Assembly (NCBI RefSeq): GCF_009711345.1
Contig: NZ_SMMA01000055.1
Location: forward strand, 38,950-102,949
Source of the DNA: Pseudovibrio flavus
GTDB lineage: Bacteria; Pseudomonadota; Alphaproteobacteria; Rhizobiales; Stappiaceae
Direction of reading: 5' to 3'
Length of the DNA: 64,000 nt
The number at the start of each line of letters is the position of its first letter. The first letter of the stretch is position 1. The notes beneath the pieces are model-generated. The model did no database searches. It was not told the origin of the DNA and worked only from the letters and a program-made list of their open reading frames with translations. The position numbers and the translations under genes are program-made. This document shows, piece after piece, positions 8,637-17,880 of the stretch.

Positions 8637-8946
8637 AATTTCACAGTTGAACCCTGATATACTGGGTGTAAGCGTCATATCTCACGATGTGGCGCTTATT
8701 TTATGATTATACTTTGGTATATATAAGCTGAGCGATTGAGCAGAATTGTTGATAAATTTAATGATACTTGCCGGTGTTGTTTGTAATTTTACGATGTTTG
8801 CGCCGTTATTCTACCATTCTTGAAGTTATTTTACTGCGGGCGACAATTTGCGCCATCTTCGTCTTTAAAACTTCTGCCTATACTGAGCTCATAACGCGGT
8901 CCAAGGCCTTTCTGTAAGGAGCGGTCCAAAAGACGGAAGAGCACCC
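8637..8946. other. AT-rich intergenic region
   Basis: Contains the terminator of the DUF465 gene at its left end and, on the right, the leader of the small membrane protein gene, with AAGGAG about 30 bases before its ATG. The middle is AT-rich with no coding or RNA signal that I can recognise. Confidence 0.4.
8669..8703 (+). terminator. Probable terminator after DUF465 gene
   Basis: TAAGCG (8669-8674) pairs with CGCTTA (8693-8698), extended by a partly paired inner CAT/ATG, and is followed by TTTTAT. Confidence 0.6.
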
Positions 8947-9300
8947 ATGCAACGATTCAATAAAAAACTCCACAAAGACGTGGCGACTATCGTGCTTGGC
9001 GCGTGCTTTGGCGCAGCTGGACTTTTCTGGGCGTTGAATAATTTTGCCGGTGGAGCTGCATCTGAAAGTGTGTCTGTTTGGCTGCTTGGTCTGATCGGCT
9101 TGGCGTTTGCCGTAAACCTTTACCTATGCCGCCATGTGGCCGTGCATCACATGCGCCGCACTTGGTTCTTCTGGGTTTCAGTGCTGCTGGTATCGGGCGT
9201 TGTTGCTCTCATCGTGGGAGTACGCGAAAGCCCTTTTAGCGGAGAGGCTCCGCTGAGTGTGCTGCGTTATAGCTGCCTCTCGTTTACCGGCGTTGCCTAA
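8947..9300 (+). CDS. Small integral membrane protein, unknown
   Basis: A 117-residue protein with three hydrophobic segments: about residues 13-33 (ATIVLGACFGAAGLFWALNNF), 43-60 (VWLLGLIGLAFAVNLYLC) and 73-92 (WFFWVSVLLVSGVVALIVGV). The loop between the second and third is rich in His and Arg (RHVAVHHMRRT). I do not recognise a family. It is transcribed alone and ends at a bidirectional terminator. Confidence 0.6.
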   Translation: MQRFNKKLHKDVATIVLGACFGAAGLFWALNNFAGGAASESVSVWLLGLIGLAFAVNLYLCRHVAVHHMRRTWFFWVSVLLVSGVVALIVGVRESPFSGEAPLSVLRYSCLSFTGVA

Positions 9301-9332
9301 CTCTGTTTTCAAAGAGCTTAGACAAGACATTC

Positions 9333-9358
9333 AAGCGGGTCATTCGGCCCGCTTTTTT
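9333..9358. terminator. Bidirectional terminator
   Basis: AAGCGGG (9333-9339) and CCCGCTT (9348-9354) form the stem, followed by a T tract. It lies between the convergent small membrane protein gene and the TauE/SafE gene. Confidence 0.85.
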
Positions 9359-9361
9359 ATT

Positions 9362-10114
9362 TTATGCGGTCAGACCGTCGTAAATGAGCTTCAGCGCTAC
9401 GAGAAAGACCACAAAGTAGGTGATGCGGTAGTACAGCGTAACGTTGATGATGCGCACCAGGTGAACGCCTGCATATGTGGCGATAGCTGCAAGGGGTAGC
9501 AGAACAAGCGACGTCGACAGGTTCGTTGCATCGAACTGGCCGAGCAGGAAGTAAGGTAAGACCTTCGAGAAATTGATGGTCGAGAAAAAGATGATCGCGG
9601 TGCCCGCATAAAGGACCGGCGATAGCCTCAAAGGCAACGTGTACATTTGATAGGGCGCGCCGCCTGCGTGGGAGACAAAGCTGGTGAAGCCGGAAAGCGT
9701 TCCCCAGAACAGGCCTTTGAGCGTGTTGTGTGGTGCAGGCTCTGTCTTTTTGCGCCCACCGAGCCAATAGTTCAGCACAAACATGAGCGAAATAATGCCG
9801 ACGATGAGCCGTACGTGCGACTCAGACACGTAGGATGCCGTCATCCAGCCGATGAATACGCCTGCCAGTCCTGCCGGTATCAACATTATCAGCGTGCGCT
9901 TGTCGTAGGTGCCGCGAAAAGAGATGAGCCCGACCGCATCCATCACCAAGAGAATCGGCAGCAGGATACCGGCTGCCTGAAGCGGGGGTATCGCCAGCGA
10001 AAGAAGCGGAACACCGATCAAAGCCGCTCCACCACCCAAGCCGCCCTTGGAGATGCCGATAATCAGAACGGCAGGGATCGCGCAGAGGTAAAAGACGGGA
10101 TCGGCAATAGGTAG
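9362..10114 (-). CDS. TauE/SafE-family permease
   Basis: A protein of about 250 residues with eight or so hydrophobic segments and the family's glycine-rich loop GISKGGLGGGAALIGVPLLS near the N-terminus, which recurs in weaker form in the second half (SGFTSFVSHAGGAP). Members export sulfite, sulfoacetate or related organic anions; the substrate here is unknown. I chose ATG 10114, which starts just before the first membrane segment; an in-frame GTG at 10159 would add 15 polar residues. It is divergent from the acyl-CoA synthetase gene. Confidence 0.8.
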   Translation of the reverse strand, partial: LPIADPVFYLCAIPAVLIIGISKGGLGGGAALIGVPLLSLAIPPLQAAGILLPILLVMDAVGLISFRGTYDKRTLIMLIPAGLAGVFIGWMTASYVSESHVRLIVGIISLMFVLNYWLGGRKKTEPAPHNTLKGLFWGTLSGFTSFVSHAGGAPYQMYTLPLRLSPVLYAGTAIIFFSTINFSKVLPYFLLGQFDATNLSTSLVLLPLAAIATYAGVHLVRIINVTLYYRITYFVVFLVALKLIYDGLTA

Positions 10115-10326
10115 CATTTTTCGCTCAAGATAATCTGGGGTGGTGCCCTTCTGTGTCACGGGTAGCCAACTTCTTCAAGACCCAAAGGAAAGGAACAGCC
10201 GAACTCATTCCATTTTCCAATGTCTAGCCTCTTGCCTTAGCGTCACTCTCTGGCCACTCTAGGGGAACGGAGGTAGCTGGTTGGAGGTCGCTGGCTGCAT
10301 ATGTGGACATGGGAGGTGGACCGCAA

Positions 10327-12240
10327 ATGGTAAGCCATTACAAAGAAGTCTATGAAGACTGGAAGGCAAACCCTGAGGAGTTTTGGGAAACTGCTGCGGG
10401 CGCGATTGATTGGCTGGAGCCATGGTCAAAGGTATTTGATGGGTCCCGAGGGGCGTATGGGCGCTGGTTTGTGGGGGCGCACACCAATACTTGCTACAAT
10501 TGCCTAGACCGTCATGTGGAGCGCGGCCGCCCCGGTCAGCCTGCTCTTATTTACGATAGTCCTGTCACCGGCACCAAGAAGACCTACACCTATTCCGAGC
10601 TACTGGATCAGGTAAGTGCCATGGCCGCGCTTATGGAGCGTCACGGCGTAGCGAAGGGCGACCGCGTTCTCATTTATATGCCGATGGTGCCGGAAGCCGT
10701 TATGGCGATGCTAGCGTGCGCGCGTATCGGAGCTATCCATTCCGTAGTCTTTGGCGGATTTGCTGCACAGGAACTGGCAACGCGTATTGAAGATGCCAAG
10801 CCAAAGCTTGTTGTTGCTGCGTCTTGCGGGTTGGAGCCGGGGAGGGTGGTTGAATACAAGCCGCTATTGGATGAAGCGATCGCGCTTTGTGATTTCCAAC
10901 CGGACGCTTGTTTTATTCTTCAGCGCAAGCAGTGCATTGCTTCCATGGTGCCGGGAAGGGATTATGACCTTGGCGACATGATGACAGAAGCTCTCCGCGA
11001 AGGGCTGACTACTCCGTGTGTTCCTGTTGCTGCCACCGATCCCCTTTATATTCTCTACACCTCCGGCACGACTGGCCAGCCTAAAGGCGTGGTACGTGAT
11101 AACGGCGGTCACATGGTGGCTCTCAAGTGGAGCATGGGCCATCTATACGGTGTAGAGCCGGGTGAAGTGTTCTGGGCGGCCTCTGATGTAGGCTGGGTCG
11201 TTGGTCACTCCTACATTGTATATGCGCCTTTGCTGCATGGAGCGACAACGCTGCTTTATGAAGGTAAACCGGTGGGAACGCCGGATGCTGGTGCTTTCTG
11301 GCGTGTGATTAGCGAGCACTCTGTCTCTTGCCTGTTCACCGCGCCGACCGCCTTCCGTGCCATTAAGAAGGAAGACCCAGAGGCCAAGTTCCTTTCCAAA
11401 TACTCGCTGAGCAGCTTGCGTTCCTTGTTCTTGGCAGGTGAGCGGGCCGATCCGGATACGCTTGAGTGGGCAGAGGAAATTCTGGGTGTTCCTGTTATCG
11501 ACCATTGGTGGCAGACGGAGACCGGATGGTGCATTGCCGGAAACCCGCTGGGCCTTGGCAAACTACCGGTGAAGGTTGGTTCTTCCACTGTGCCTATGCC
11601 GGGCTATGATGTGCAGGTTCTCGATGATGCCGGTCATCCTGTTGCTGCGAATACCCTTGGCAATATCGTTGTTAAGCTGCCTCTTCCTCCGGGCTGTCTG
11701 CCGACCCTGTGGAACGCCGAGGAACGCTTTAAAGAGGCGTATCTCAACGAGTTCCCCGGTTACTACAAGACCTCGGATGCAGGAACGATTGATGAAGATG
11801 GCTACCTCTTCATCATGGCTCGTACTGACGACATTATTAATGTTGCCGGACACAGGCTCTCTACAGGCGCCATGGAAGAGGTGCTCGCCAGCCATCAAGA
11901 TGTTGCCGAGTGTGCGGTGATTGGCATTACGGACAAGCTGAAGGGGCAGTTGCCTTGCGGAATGGTGGTGCTGAAGTCTGGAGTGGAGCGAGAGCCGGAA
12001 GTTGTCGAGAAGGAGCTTATTACCCTTGTTCGTCAGCAAATCGGTCCAGTAGCTGCCTTCAAGCTGGCTGTTGTGGTTGAGAGACTTCCAAAAACGCGAT
12101 CAGGCAAGATCCTGCGCGGTACTATGCGCTCTATAGCCGATGGCGTTACCTACAAGATGCCCGCAACCATTGATGATCCGGTGATCTTGCAGGAGATTGA
12201 GGAAAAACTCGCTGGGAAAGGTCTGACAAAAGCCCTTTAG
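10327..12240 (+). CDS. prpE: Propionyl-CoA synthetase-like acyl-CoA synthetase
   Basis: A 637-residue AMP-forming ligase of the acetyl/propionyl-CoA synthetase branch (PrpE/ACSS3). It has the AMP-binding P-loop YTSGTTGQPKG, the DHWWQTETG motif, YYKTSDAG and the catalytic C-terminal PKTRSGKILRG, whose lysine binds the acyl-AMP. The N-terminal ACAS domain (YKEVYEDWKANPEEFW) is present. It activates short-chain acids to acyl-CoA. No prpBCD or other propionate genes lie nearby, so propionate as the substrate rests on family resemblance. I chose ATG 10327, with GGAGG ten bases upstream; earlier starts at 10303/10309 are possible. Confidence 0.85.
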   Translation: MVSHYKEVYEDWKANPEEFWETAAGAIDWLEPWSKVFDGSRGAYGRWFVGAHTNTCYNCLDRHVERGRPGQPALIYDSPVTGTKKTYTYSELLDQVSAMAALMERHGVAKGDRVLIYMPMVPEAVMAMLACARIGAIHSVVFGGFAAQELATRIEDAKPKLVVAASCGLEPGRVVEYKPLLDEAIALCDFQPDACFILQRKQCIASMVPGRDYDLGDMMTEALREGLTTPCVPVAATDPLYILYTSGTTGQPKGVVRDNGGHMVALKWSMGHLYGVEPGEVFWAASDVGWVVGHSYIVYAPLLHGATTLLYEGKPVGTPDAGAFWRVISEHSVSCLFTAPTAFRAIKKEDPEAKFLSKYSLSSLRSLFLAGERADPDTLEWAEEILGVPVIDHWWQTETGWCIAGNPLGLGKLPVKVGSSTVPMPGYDVQVLDDAGHPVAANTLGNIVVKLPLPPGCLPTLWNAEERFKEAYLNEFPGYYKTSDAGTIDEDGYLFIMARTDDIINVAGHRLSTGAMEEVLASHQDVAECAVIGITDKLKGQLPCGMVVLKSGVEREPEVVEKELITLVRQQIGPVAAFKLAVVVERLPKTRSGKILRGTMRSIADGVTYKMPATIDDPVILQEIEEKLAGKGLTKAL

Positions 12241-12272
12241 CCCAATGAAATTTCTTCTGTAATTTTGATTAG

Positions 12273-12298
12273 AGAAAGCCGGAGATTTCCGGCTTTCT
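12273..12298 (+). terminator. Probable terminator after acyl-CoA synthetase gene
   Basis: AGAAAGCCGGA (12273-12283) and TCCGGCTTTCT (12288-12298) make an 11-bp stem with a four-base loop. The T-run is interrupted. Confidence 0.7.
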
Positions 12299-12410
12299 AC
12301 GTTCTTTTGGGTGCGGTTTGTCCACGATAGACAACCCTTGGCGTCGACAGCGCCAATGGAAAAGACTAAGGTTGCGCCGTTTTTGCTGATTTACACGGAG
12401 TTATCTTATC

Positions 12411-13202
12411 GTGACGCTTGAGAATAAAGTTGCCATCGTCACAGGTGCCGCCAAAGGCATAGGCTATGCGATTGCAAAGAGATTTGTCGAAGCCGGCGCG
12501 AAAGTAATGCTCGCTGATATTGACGAAAAAGCTGGCGAAGCTGTTGAAGCTGAACTGAGCGAGCTTGGTCAGGTTTCCTATATTCATTGCAATGTTGCAG
12601 AGCGTTTGGGCGTGCGCAACATGGTGGCCGCTACCATCGATGCATTCGGTGATGTCGATATTCTGGTCAACAACGCTGGCATTGCCATTGCCGGTGACTT
12701 CTTGGAGATCAAAGAGGAAGAGTTTGACGAGGTTATGAGTGTTAACCTCAAAGGTCCTTTCCTTTGCACGCAGGTTGTTGCCCGCAACATGGTTGAGCGG
12801 GTTAACGAAGGCGGTGCGCCGGGCTGTATTATCAATATCTCGTCGATCAATGCGGTTCTGGGTATCGAGAACCAGTTGCCTTACTCTGTGTCTAAAGGTG
12901 GTTTGAGCCAGCTGACACGCGTTTCCTCGTTGGCTCTGGCCAAATACGGCATTCGCGTAAACGCCATTGGCCCAGGCTCTATCGATACTGAGATGCTCGC
13001 CTCTATCAACGATAGCAGCGAGAAGATGAATGTTGTGCTTTCTCGCACGCCGCTGGGCCGCTTGGGCAAAGCAGAGGAAATCGCCGCCGTTGCTGCATTC
13101 CTTGCCTCTGACGAAGCAAGCTACATTACCGGACAGACGATTTATGCCGATGGTGGCCGTCTGCCGTTGAACTATATTGTTACCTCTGGCGACGACAACT
13201 AA
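12411..13202 (+). CDS. Short-chain dehydrogenase/reductase (SDR)
   Basis: A 263-residue classical SDR: nucleotide-binding TGAAKGIG (about residues 11-18), NNAG, the catalytic Ser in NISSINA and the YSVSK Tyr-Lys pair, and the PGxIDTEM segment after it. Such enzymes use NAD(P)H to oxidise or reduce alcohols and ketones; the substrate is unknown. The start is a GTG with GGAG ten bases upstream, and the following TLENKVAIVTG fits the family N-terminus. Its stop overlaps by four bases with the stop of the convergent ABC exporter gene. Confidence 0.88.
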   Translation: MTLENKVAIVTGAAKGIGYAIAKRFVEAGAKVMLADIDEKAGEAVEAELSELGQVSYIHCNVAERLGVRNMVAATIDAFGDVDILVNNAGIAIAGDFLEIKEEEFDEVMSVNLKGPFLCTQVVARNMVERVNEGGAPGCIINISSINAVLGIENQLPYSVSKGGLSQLTRVSSLALAKYGIRVNAIGPGSIDTEMLASINDSSEKMNVVLSRTPLGRLGKAEEIAAVAAFLASDEASYITGQTIYADGGRLPLNYIVTSGDDN

Positions 13203-14992
13203 TCAGAGTTCTGCATTGCTGCATTGCCCGAATCGAACTGCATTCGGGCAAGCTTTGCATAAAGCCCGCCCTTCTGGATCAGGGACGCATGGGTTCCTGA
13301 TTCCACAATGCCACCGTTTTCCATCACAATAATTCTGTCGGCTTTGAGCACCGTTGCAAGGCGATGAGCGATTACGAGTGTCGTTCTACCCTTCATGAGT
13401 TCTTCAAGGGCTGTCTGTACAAGGGTTTCACTTTCGGCATCCAGCGCACTTGTGGCTTCATCAAGCAACAGCACCGGCGCGTCTTTCAAAATGGCGCGTG
13501 CAATGGCGATGCGCTGACGTTGTCCGCCTGAAAGGGTAAAGCCCCGCTCACCAATAATGGTGTCGTAGCCTTCTTCCATTTTGACAATGAACTCGTCAGC
13601 ACGGGCAAGTTTGCCTGCTCGTTCTACGTCTTCGCGGCTGGCATGCGGCGACCCGTAGGCGATGTTGTCGGCAACGCTCATAGCGAAGATAGCTGTATCT
13701 TGCGGAACCAACGCGATCTGATCCCGCAGTTCATGGAGTGGCAGAGATGTGAGGTCTTTCCCGTCCAAAGTGATGCGGCCCTCAGAAGGGTCATAGAAAC
13801 GCATCAATAGCTGGAAGAGGGTTGATTTACCCGCGCCGCTTGGGCCAACGATTGCAACATTCTCGCCATTGCGAATGTGCAGGCTGATGTTTTCCAGAAC
13901 GCTGAGGGATGTAGAGGTTGGATATGAGAAGCCCACGCCTTCAAAAGCGATTGCACCTCTTACAGCACCTGCAAAGTGCTGCGGGGTGCTTGGCTCGGCG
14001 ATGTCCGGCTCAATGGCCAGTAGCTCGGATAGGCGCTCGGCCGCGCCCGCTGCCTGTGAAAGCTCGCCCCAAACCTGTGCAAGGGAGCTAACCCCGCCAG
14101 CGGCCATGATGGAGTAGATGAGAAACTGTGTTAGCTCACCGCCGGACATGGTGCCGTCGATGACCGAAAGCGCGCCTATCCACAGCACCGACACAATGCT
14201 GAGGGTAACCACCAGCATGATTGTTGCGATGAGGATTGAACGGGCACGGGTTGCGAAGATTGCCGCAGAAAAGGCGGTCTGTGTATCGTTTTCGAACCGG
14301 TCGGAGACCTGCTTTTCTGCTGTGAAGGCTTGCAGGGTGCGCACTGCGCCAAGGGCCTCTGTGGCGTAGGCGAGGGCATCAGCAAGCGAATCCTGCGCCG
14401 TACGTGAGCGCTGTCTGACAGATCTGCCGAACGCGATGAGCGGCAGGACGACCAAGGGAATCGCCAGCAGCACGATAGCTGAGAGCTTTGGGCTGGTGAC
14501 CACCATCATACCGGCAGCGCCGATGAGCAAAAGCACCTGTCGCATAGCAATGGAGGCACTAGCGCCGAAGGCAGACTTGATAAGCGTGGTGTCGGCAGAC
14601 AGGCGAGAGATGATCTCTCCGGAGCGAGTCTTATCGAAGAACGAGGGGCTTAGCTCTGTGAGGTGGCGGAAGACCGCCGAGCGCAACTCTGCAACAGCCC
14701 GCTCGCCGATCCACATAACCAGATAGTAGCGGCTGGCGCTGGCTACGGCGAGTGCGCCGCCTACGAGGATAATTACGAGGAAATATTGGTCGATTGCGGC
14801 AGCGCTTCCAGCGTCAAAGCCCAGATCAATCATCTGCCTTAAGGCAACAGGTAGCACTAGGGTAAGGCCAGCAGCTGCAACAAGTGCAGCGATTGCGCCA
14901 TAAACTCGCCCTTTGTAATGCATAAGAAATGGCAGAAGTGCGAGTAATGGCTTGAGGGATATACGGGGCTTAACCGGTTCAGCCTGCGACAT
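13199..14992 (-). CDS. ABC exporter, fused membrane and ATPase domains
   Basis: A half-transporter of about 597 residues of the MsbA/ABCB type. Residues about 20-310 hold six membrane segments. The C-terminal ATPase has Walker A GPSGAGKST, Q-loop, signature LSGGQRQR, Walker B LLLDEATSALD and the H-loop IAHRLAT. It would act as a homodimer exporting a lipid, drug or peptide; nothing nearby names the substrate. ATG 14992 has GAGG 11 bases upstream; a TTG at 15013 is an in-frame alternative. It is divergent from rpmE across 258 bases. Confidence 0.9.
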   Translation of the reverse strand: MSQAEPVKPRISLKPLLALLPFLMHYKGRVYGAIAALVAAAGLTLVLPVALRQMIDLGFDAGSAAAIDQYFLVIILVGGALAVASASRYYLVMWIGERAVAELRSAVFRHLTELSPSFFDKTRSGEIISRLSADTTLIKSAFGASASIAMRQVLLLIGAAGMMVVTSPKLSAIVLLAIPLVVLPLIAFGRSVRQRSRTAQDSLADALAYATEALGAVRTLQAFTAEKQVSDRFENDTQTAFSAAIFATRARSILIATIMLVVTLSIVSVLWIGALSVIDGTMSGGELTQFLIYSIMAAGGVSSLAQVWGELSQAAGAAERLSELLAIEPDIAEPSTPQHFAGAVRGAIAFEGVGFSYPTSTSLSVLENISLHIRNGENVAIVGPSGAGKSTLFQLLMRFYDPSEGRITLDGKDLTSLPLHELRDQIALVPQDTAIFAMSVADNIAYGSPHASREDVERAGKLARADEFIVKMEEGYDTIIGERGFTLSGGQRQRIAIARAILKDAPVLLLDEATSALDAESETLVQTALEELMKGRTTLVIAHRLATVLKADRIIVMENGGIVESGTHASLIQKGGLYAKLARMQFDSGNAAMQNSD

Positions 14993-15250
14993 GTATTTGG
15001 CGACCTCGATCAATCAGGAAGGGTGTCTTTCGGTGCTCCTATGAGAACTGTAGTCTCGAAAGACAATTTGCAAGCCGATTCTCTTAAAACACATGGCTTA
15101 AACCTCTTGTAACACGGGGAGCTATAGGTTATAGACGCCCTCACTATTTTAGCTGCCTCCTTGAACGAGGTCGGCTTTGCTTGAGTAATTGCGGATTGAG
15201 CCAGCCTGACCGGTTTTGCGGAGGCGGGGCTGACGCTGAAAGGACTGGCT

Positions 15251-15475
15251 ATGAAACAGGATATCCATCCAGACTACCACACCATCACTGTAAAGATGGT
15301 TGATGGCTCTGAATACACCACTCGTTCTACCTACGGTTCCGCAGGTGACGTGCTGAACCTCGACATCGACCCAAGCTCTCACCCAGCTTGGACCGGCGGC
15401 GACCGTCAGCTGATGGACCGCGATGGTCGCGTATCCAAGTTCAAGAACAAATTCGGTGGCTTCCTCGGCGCATAA
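15251..15475 (+). CDS. rpmE: 50S ribosomal protein L31
   Basis: A 74-residue protein starting [16 protein letters not shown] and containing [10 protein letters not shown] and HPAWTG, with KFKNKFGGF at the C-terminus. This is the L31 family in the form lacking the zinc-binding cysteines, which is common in alphaproteobacteria. L31 bridges the 50S and 30S subunits. GAAAGGA lies upstream of the ATG. It ends at a very strong terminator shared with the convergent FRG-domain gene. Confidence 0.96.
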   Translation: MKQDIHPDYHTITVKMVDGSEYTTRSTYGSAGDVLNLDIDPSSHPAWTGGDRQLMDRDGRVSKFKNKFGGFLGA

Positions 15476-15504
15476 TCGCCACGAAGACACGACGAAGTCG
15501 TTCG

Positions 15505-15535
15505 AAAAACCCCGCTGCTTGCAGCGGGGTTTTTT
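15505..15535. terminator. Bidirectional terminator after rpmE
   Basis: AAAAACCCCGCTGC (15505-15518) and GCAGCGGGGTTTTT (15521-15534) pair over 14 bases. The right arm overlaps the stop of the FRG-domain gene, so that gene's own coding end lies inside the terminator. Confidence 0.93.
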
Positions 15536-16796
15536 ATTGCTCGTTTGTCTGCGGTGTTTCAGAGGCGCTGGCGTGCATTTCTCGTATCAGCTCCATATCC
15601 TGCTCATCGTAGAGCTCAGCGCTCTGGTTGCTGCCGTATGGGCGTTCTAGCCGCGGTAGGGTGAGCGTAAAGTTCTCTGATCCTCGAATCTGCCATGGCT
15701 GTGGTTTGTGGGCAGGGGTGCCCGCTTGCGTTCGCGGTCTTATGCCCAGCCTGTCCAGCTCTGTGCGGATGCGGTGTACGGCGTCGGGCGAGATCAGGAA
15801 CTTCTTCATGAACTGGCAAAAACGGGTCGCCTGCATATGCTCGTTGAGTTGATAAAGCTCGATGGGCTCTGGCAGAAAGTTCCATTGCCCAGGCATACGG
15901 CTGTTTTTGTTTCTATCGAAATTCCGGTTCTTTAGCTCAGGGTTTCGAGTGGTCTCGAAGTATTTGAGTTTGCCGCCGTGGAGGGTGAACAGCGTTCCTG
16001 CCGGGTCCTGAGTGGAATAGACAGCGATGGGCGCGGCAAGATTACGAAGGAAATCCGGAGGCGGTTGGCCTTCGGTGCTTTCAAGCGCTTCTATCATCTG
16101 CAGGCACTTCTGATCCAAGCGAAGGGCCGGCGCGCGCAGGGCAGTTGCTATAACGTCTTCTGTATAAAGGCTAATTGCCTGAGTGACGCGCAGGATGACA
16201 TCCAGCTCATCCTCCACGAACAACTCTGCATGGGTCAGCACAGCAGAGGTTTGCATATTCAGCCGGTAAGCGTTGAGGATGTAGATTGCCGGCATATCGC
16301 TACTACCCTTGGGCGACGAAGACACTGTGCCGTTATCAGACATCTGCGTTTGCGTGATGTAGCTTTCTATCGCCGTTGCGGTGGCTTCCAATATGTTTCC
16401 CGTCCATTCCAGAAGACGCGTTGGAAGGCCATCGTTCAACATACCTTCCAGCATTCTCAAGGAGAGTTTGCCGTCCCTGCTTGAATTAAGGTATTGAGCT
16501 GTCAGGTTGTTTTCTTCCAAGTGGCTGCTTTGGCCATGCTTGAACTGGCGGAAAATGGAGGGCGTTGCCGTTTGGTTTGCATCGCCATCACCGCGGAACC
16601 ATAGGCCCGCAGAAAACGGGCGAGGGAAACGGTCGTCGGTGTATCCTACTGGGGCAACCGGATCAGGTCCCAGTACATCCGAGAGGTAATCGTAGGGTCG
16701 TTGCAAGATCTCAAGAATGTCAGAGACGGATTCTATGAGGACGGCTTGCTCATCAACGGTATAAGTGCTGGATGCTTCCAAGGTCAGGCCGTTCAA
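15534..16796 (-). CDS. FRG-domain protein
   Basis: A 420-residue soluble protein. Residues 66-83 read WFRGDGDANQ..PSIFR and residues 124-134 read LPTRLLEWTGN; together these are the hallmark blocks of the FRG domain (PF08867), whose name comes from the F/W-R-G motif and whose second block is usually GLPTRLLDWT. The rest (about 150-420) matches nothing I know. FRG proteins are scattered among bacteria and phages, and their biochemical role is not settled. The start is a TTG with GGGAG seven bases upstream; no in-frame ATG lies close. It is downstream of rcdA on the same strand, 100 bases away. Its placement in an otherwise conserved neighbourhood suggests later acquisition. Confidence 0.72.
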   Translation of the reverse strand: MNGLTLEASSTYTVDEQAVLIESVSDILEILQRPYDYLSDVLGPDPVAPVGYTDDRFPRPFSAGLWFRGDGDANQTATPSIFRQFKHGQSSHLEENNLTAQYLNSSRDGKLSLRMLEGMLNDGLPTRLLEWTGNILEATATAIESYITQTQMSDNGTVSSSPKGSSDMPAIYILNAYRLNMQTSAVLTHAELFVEDELDVILRVTQAISLYTEDVIATALRAPALRLDQKCLQMIEALESTEGQPPPDFLRNLAAPIAVYSTQDPAGTLFTLHGGKLKYFETTRNPELKNRNFDRNKNSRMPGQWNFLPEPIELYQLNEHMQATRFCQFMKKFLISPDAVHRIRTELDRLGIRPRTQAGTPAHKPQPWQIRGSENFTLTLPRLERPYGSNQSAELYDEQDMELIREMHASASETPQTNEQ

Positions 16797-16896
16797 ACGG
16801 GATCTCCCAGTTCCTACCTAAGACTTCACCAGCGAAGTTTAGTGGAGCATCCCGTTGTTGTGGCCTCCCGAAATGTCGGAGGTTCTGGCGTTGCTT

Positions 16897-17424
16897 CTAG
16901 TCCGCTGCGAAAGCAGCGGAAAGCATAGTCATTTGGTCTGCTACAGGGTTCTTGCGCCCGATAACTGGTTGACGTTCCAGCTGGTCATGCAGAAGGCTAT
17001 CCATATGCTTTACGCGTTCTTGCAGGCGCAATGAGCGGGCAACAAGTTCAAGCATCGGCGTTGGTAGCTTTTCTTCACCGTCAGATGGATTGGGACCTTT
17101 CTCACGATCCAGACGAACCTTGAACTTTTCTGAAGCTGCCTGTTCTGCGGTCATTTCGCCTTCATTTACAGCACGCTGTAGAAGAAGCCACGAGGCAAGC
17201 TGCATAAGGCGGGTCGTCAAACGCATGGATTCTGTTGCGTAGGCGAGGGAAGCTGGGCGACTTAGTTCTCTGGAAATCGAGCGGCCTTCGCCATCAAGGT
17301 AGGCTGCGGTTTCTTCTACCAGCGCCATGCCTTCATTGAACAGGTTGTTGAAGCCGTTCGAGCCGATCAGATGATCTGCGAAAGAAACTGTAGGCGTTCT
17401 GGCCAGTCTTTTTATGTCGCTCAT
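16897..17424 (-). CDS. rcdA: Regulator of CtrA degradation (DUF1465)
   Basis: A 175-residue helical protein matching the RcdA/DUF1465 family: NLFNEGMALVEETAAYLDG, ESMRLTTRLMQLASWLLLQRAV and NEGEMTAEQA. In Caulobacter, RcdA joins CpdR and PopA in an adaptor hierarchy that delivers CtrA and other proteins to ClpXP during the cell cycle. ATG with GGAG eight bases upstream. Its neighbours DUF1192 and trcR are also alphaproteobacterial cell-cycle-associated or conserved unknown genes. The FRG gene follows in the same orientation. Confidence 0.88.
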   Translation of the reverse strand: MSDIKRLARTPTVSFADHLIGSNGFNNLFNEGMALVEETAAYLDGEGRSISRELSRPASLAYATESMRLTTRLMQLASWLLLQRAVNEGEMTAEQAASEKFKVRLDREKGPNPSDGEEKLPTPMLELVARSLRLQERVKHMDSLLHDQLERQPVIGRKNPVADQMTMLSAAFAAD

Positions 17425-17874
17425 TTTTTAGCTCCCGGTCAGTGCGTTCATCGGCCCCTAATTCCCATTTGTACGCTGAGTCCCAGTCTAGAACAGTCCA
17501 AACAGCCAATTTTAGACTAATTATACTGTAGTTTTCCCTAGTCGTATCAATTTGGGTCATTAGAGTTTTAACTAATGTGAGTAACGCAACCGGCGTGCCA
17601 GTTCACAATCAGCGGATCGAGGCGGGTTGGTTCGCCTCCGTCTGAATGGAGCATTGAGATGAGGGGGAAGAAAAAATGAGCCGCTGGAGAGCGGCTCAAA
17701 GTGGTATAACAGGGAGGCGTCAAAATGAAACAGCAACTCGCTGTTTCCATCCAGATGACTGGATAAGCCTTTTCTATAATAAAATGGTTAACGCAACGTA
17801 AATAACAAAATAAAAATCGAAACTATATAGTAATCTATGAAATAAAATTGAGTAATAATTACAATAGTTATCTG
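17425..17874. other. Long AT-rich region between rcdA and DUF1192 gene
   Basis: About 450 bases without a credible gene. It holds a minus-strand terminator at 17671-17697 and, to its right, a very AT-rich stretch (17760-17880). The position suits a long 3' untranslated region of the DUF1192 gene or a small RNA ending at the terminator, followed by the rcdA promoter. A 60-codon frame at 17568-17750 crosses the terminator and looks non-coding. Confidence 0.45.
17671..17697 (-). terminator. Minus-strand intrinsic terminator
   Basis: GAGCCGCT (17678-17685), loop GGAG and AGCGGCTC (17690-17697) form an 8-bp stem. On the minus strand it is followed by ATTTTTT, so it stops a transcript coming from the DUF1192 side. 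Confidence 0.85.
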
Positions 17875-17880
17875 TTGTGT

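Noticed and set aside
17568..17750. 60-codon minus-strand frame between rcdA and DUF1192
   Set aside because: It spans a clear intrinsic terminator hairpin, has unusual composition and matches nothing.
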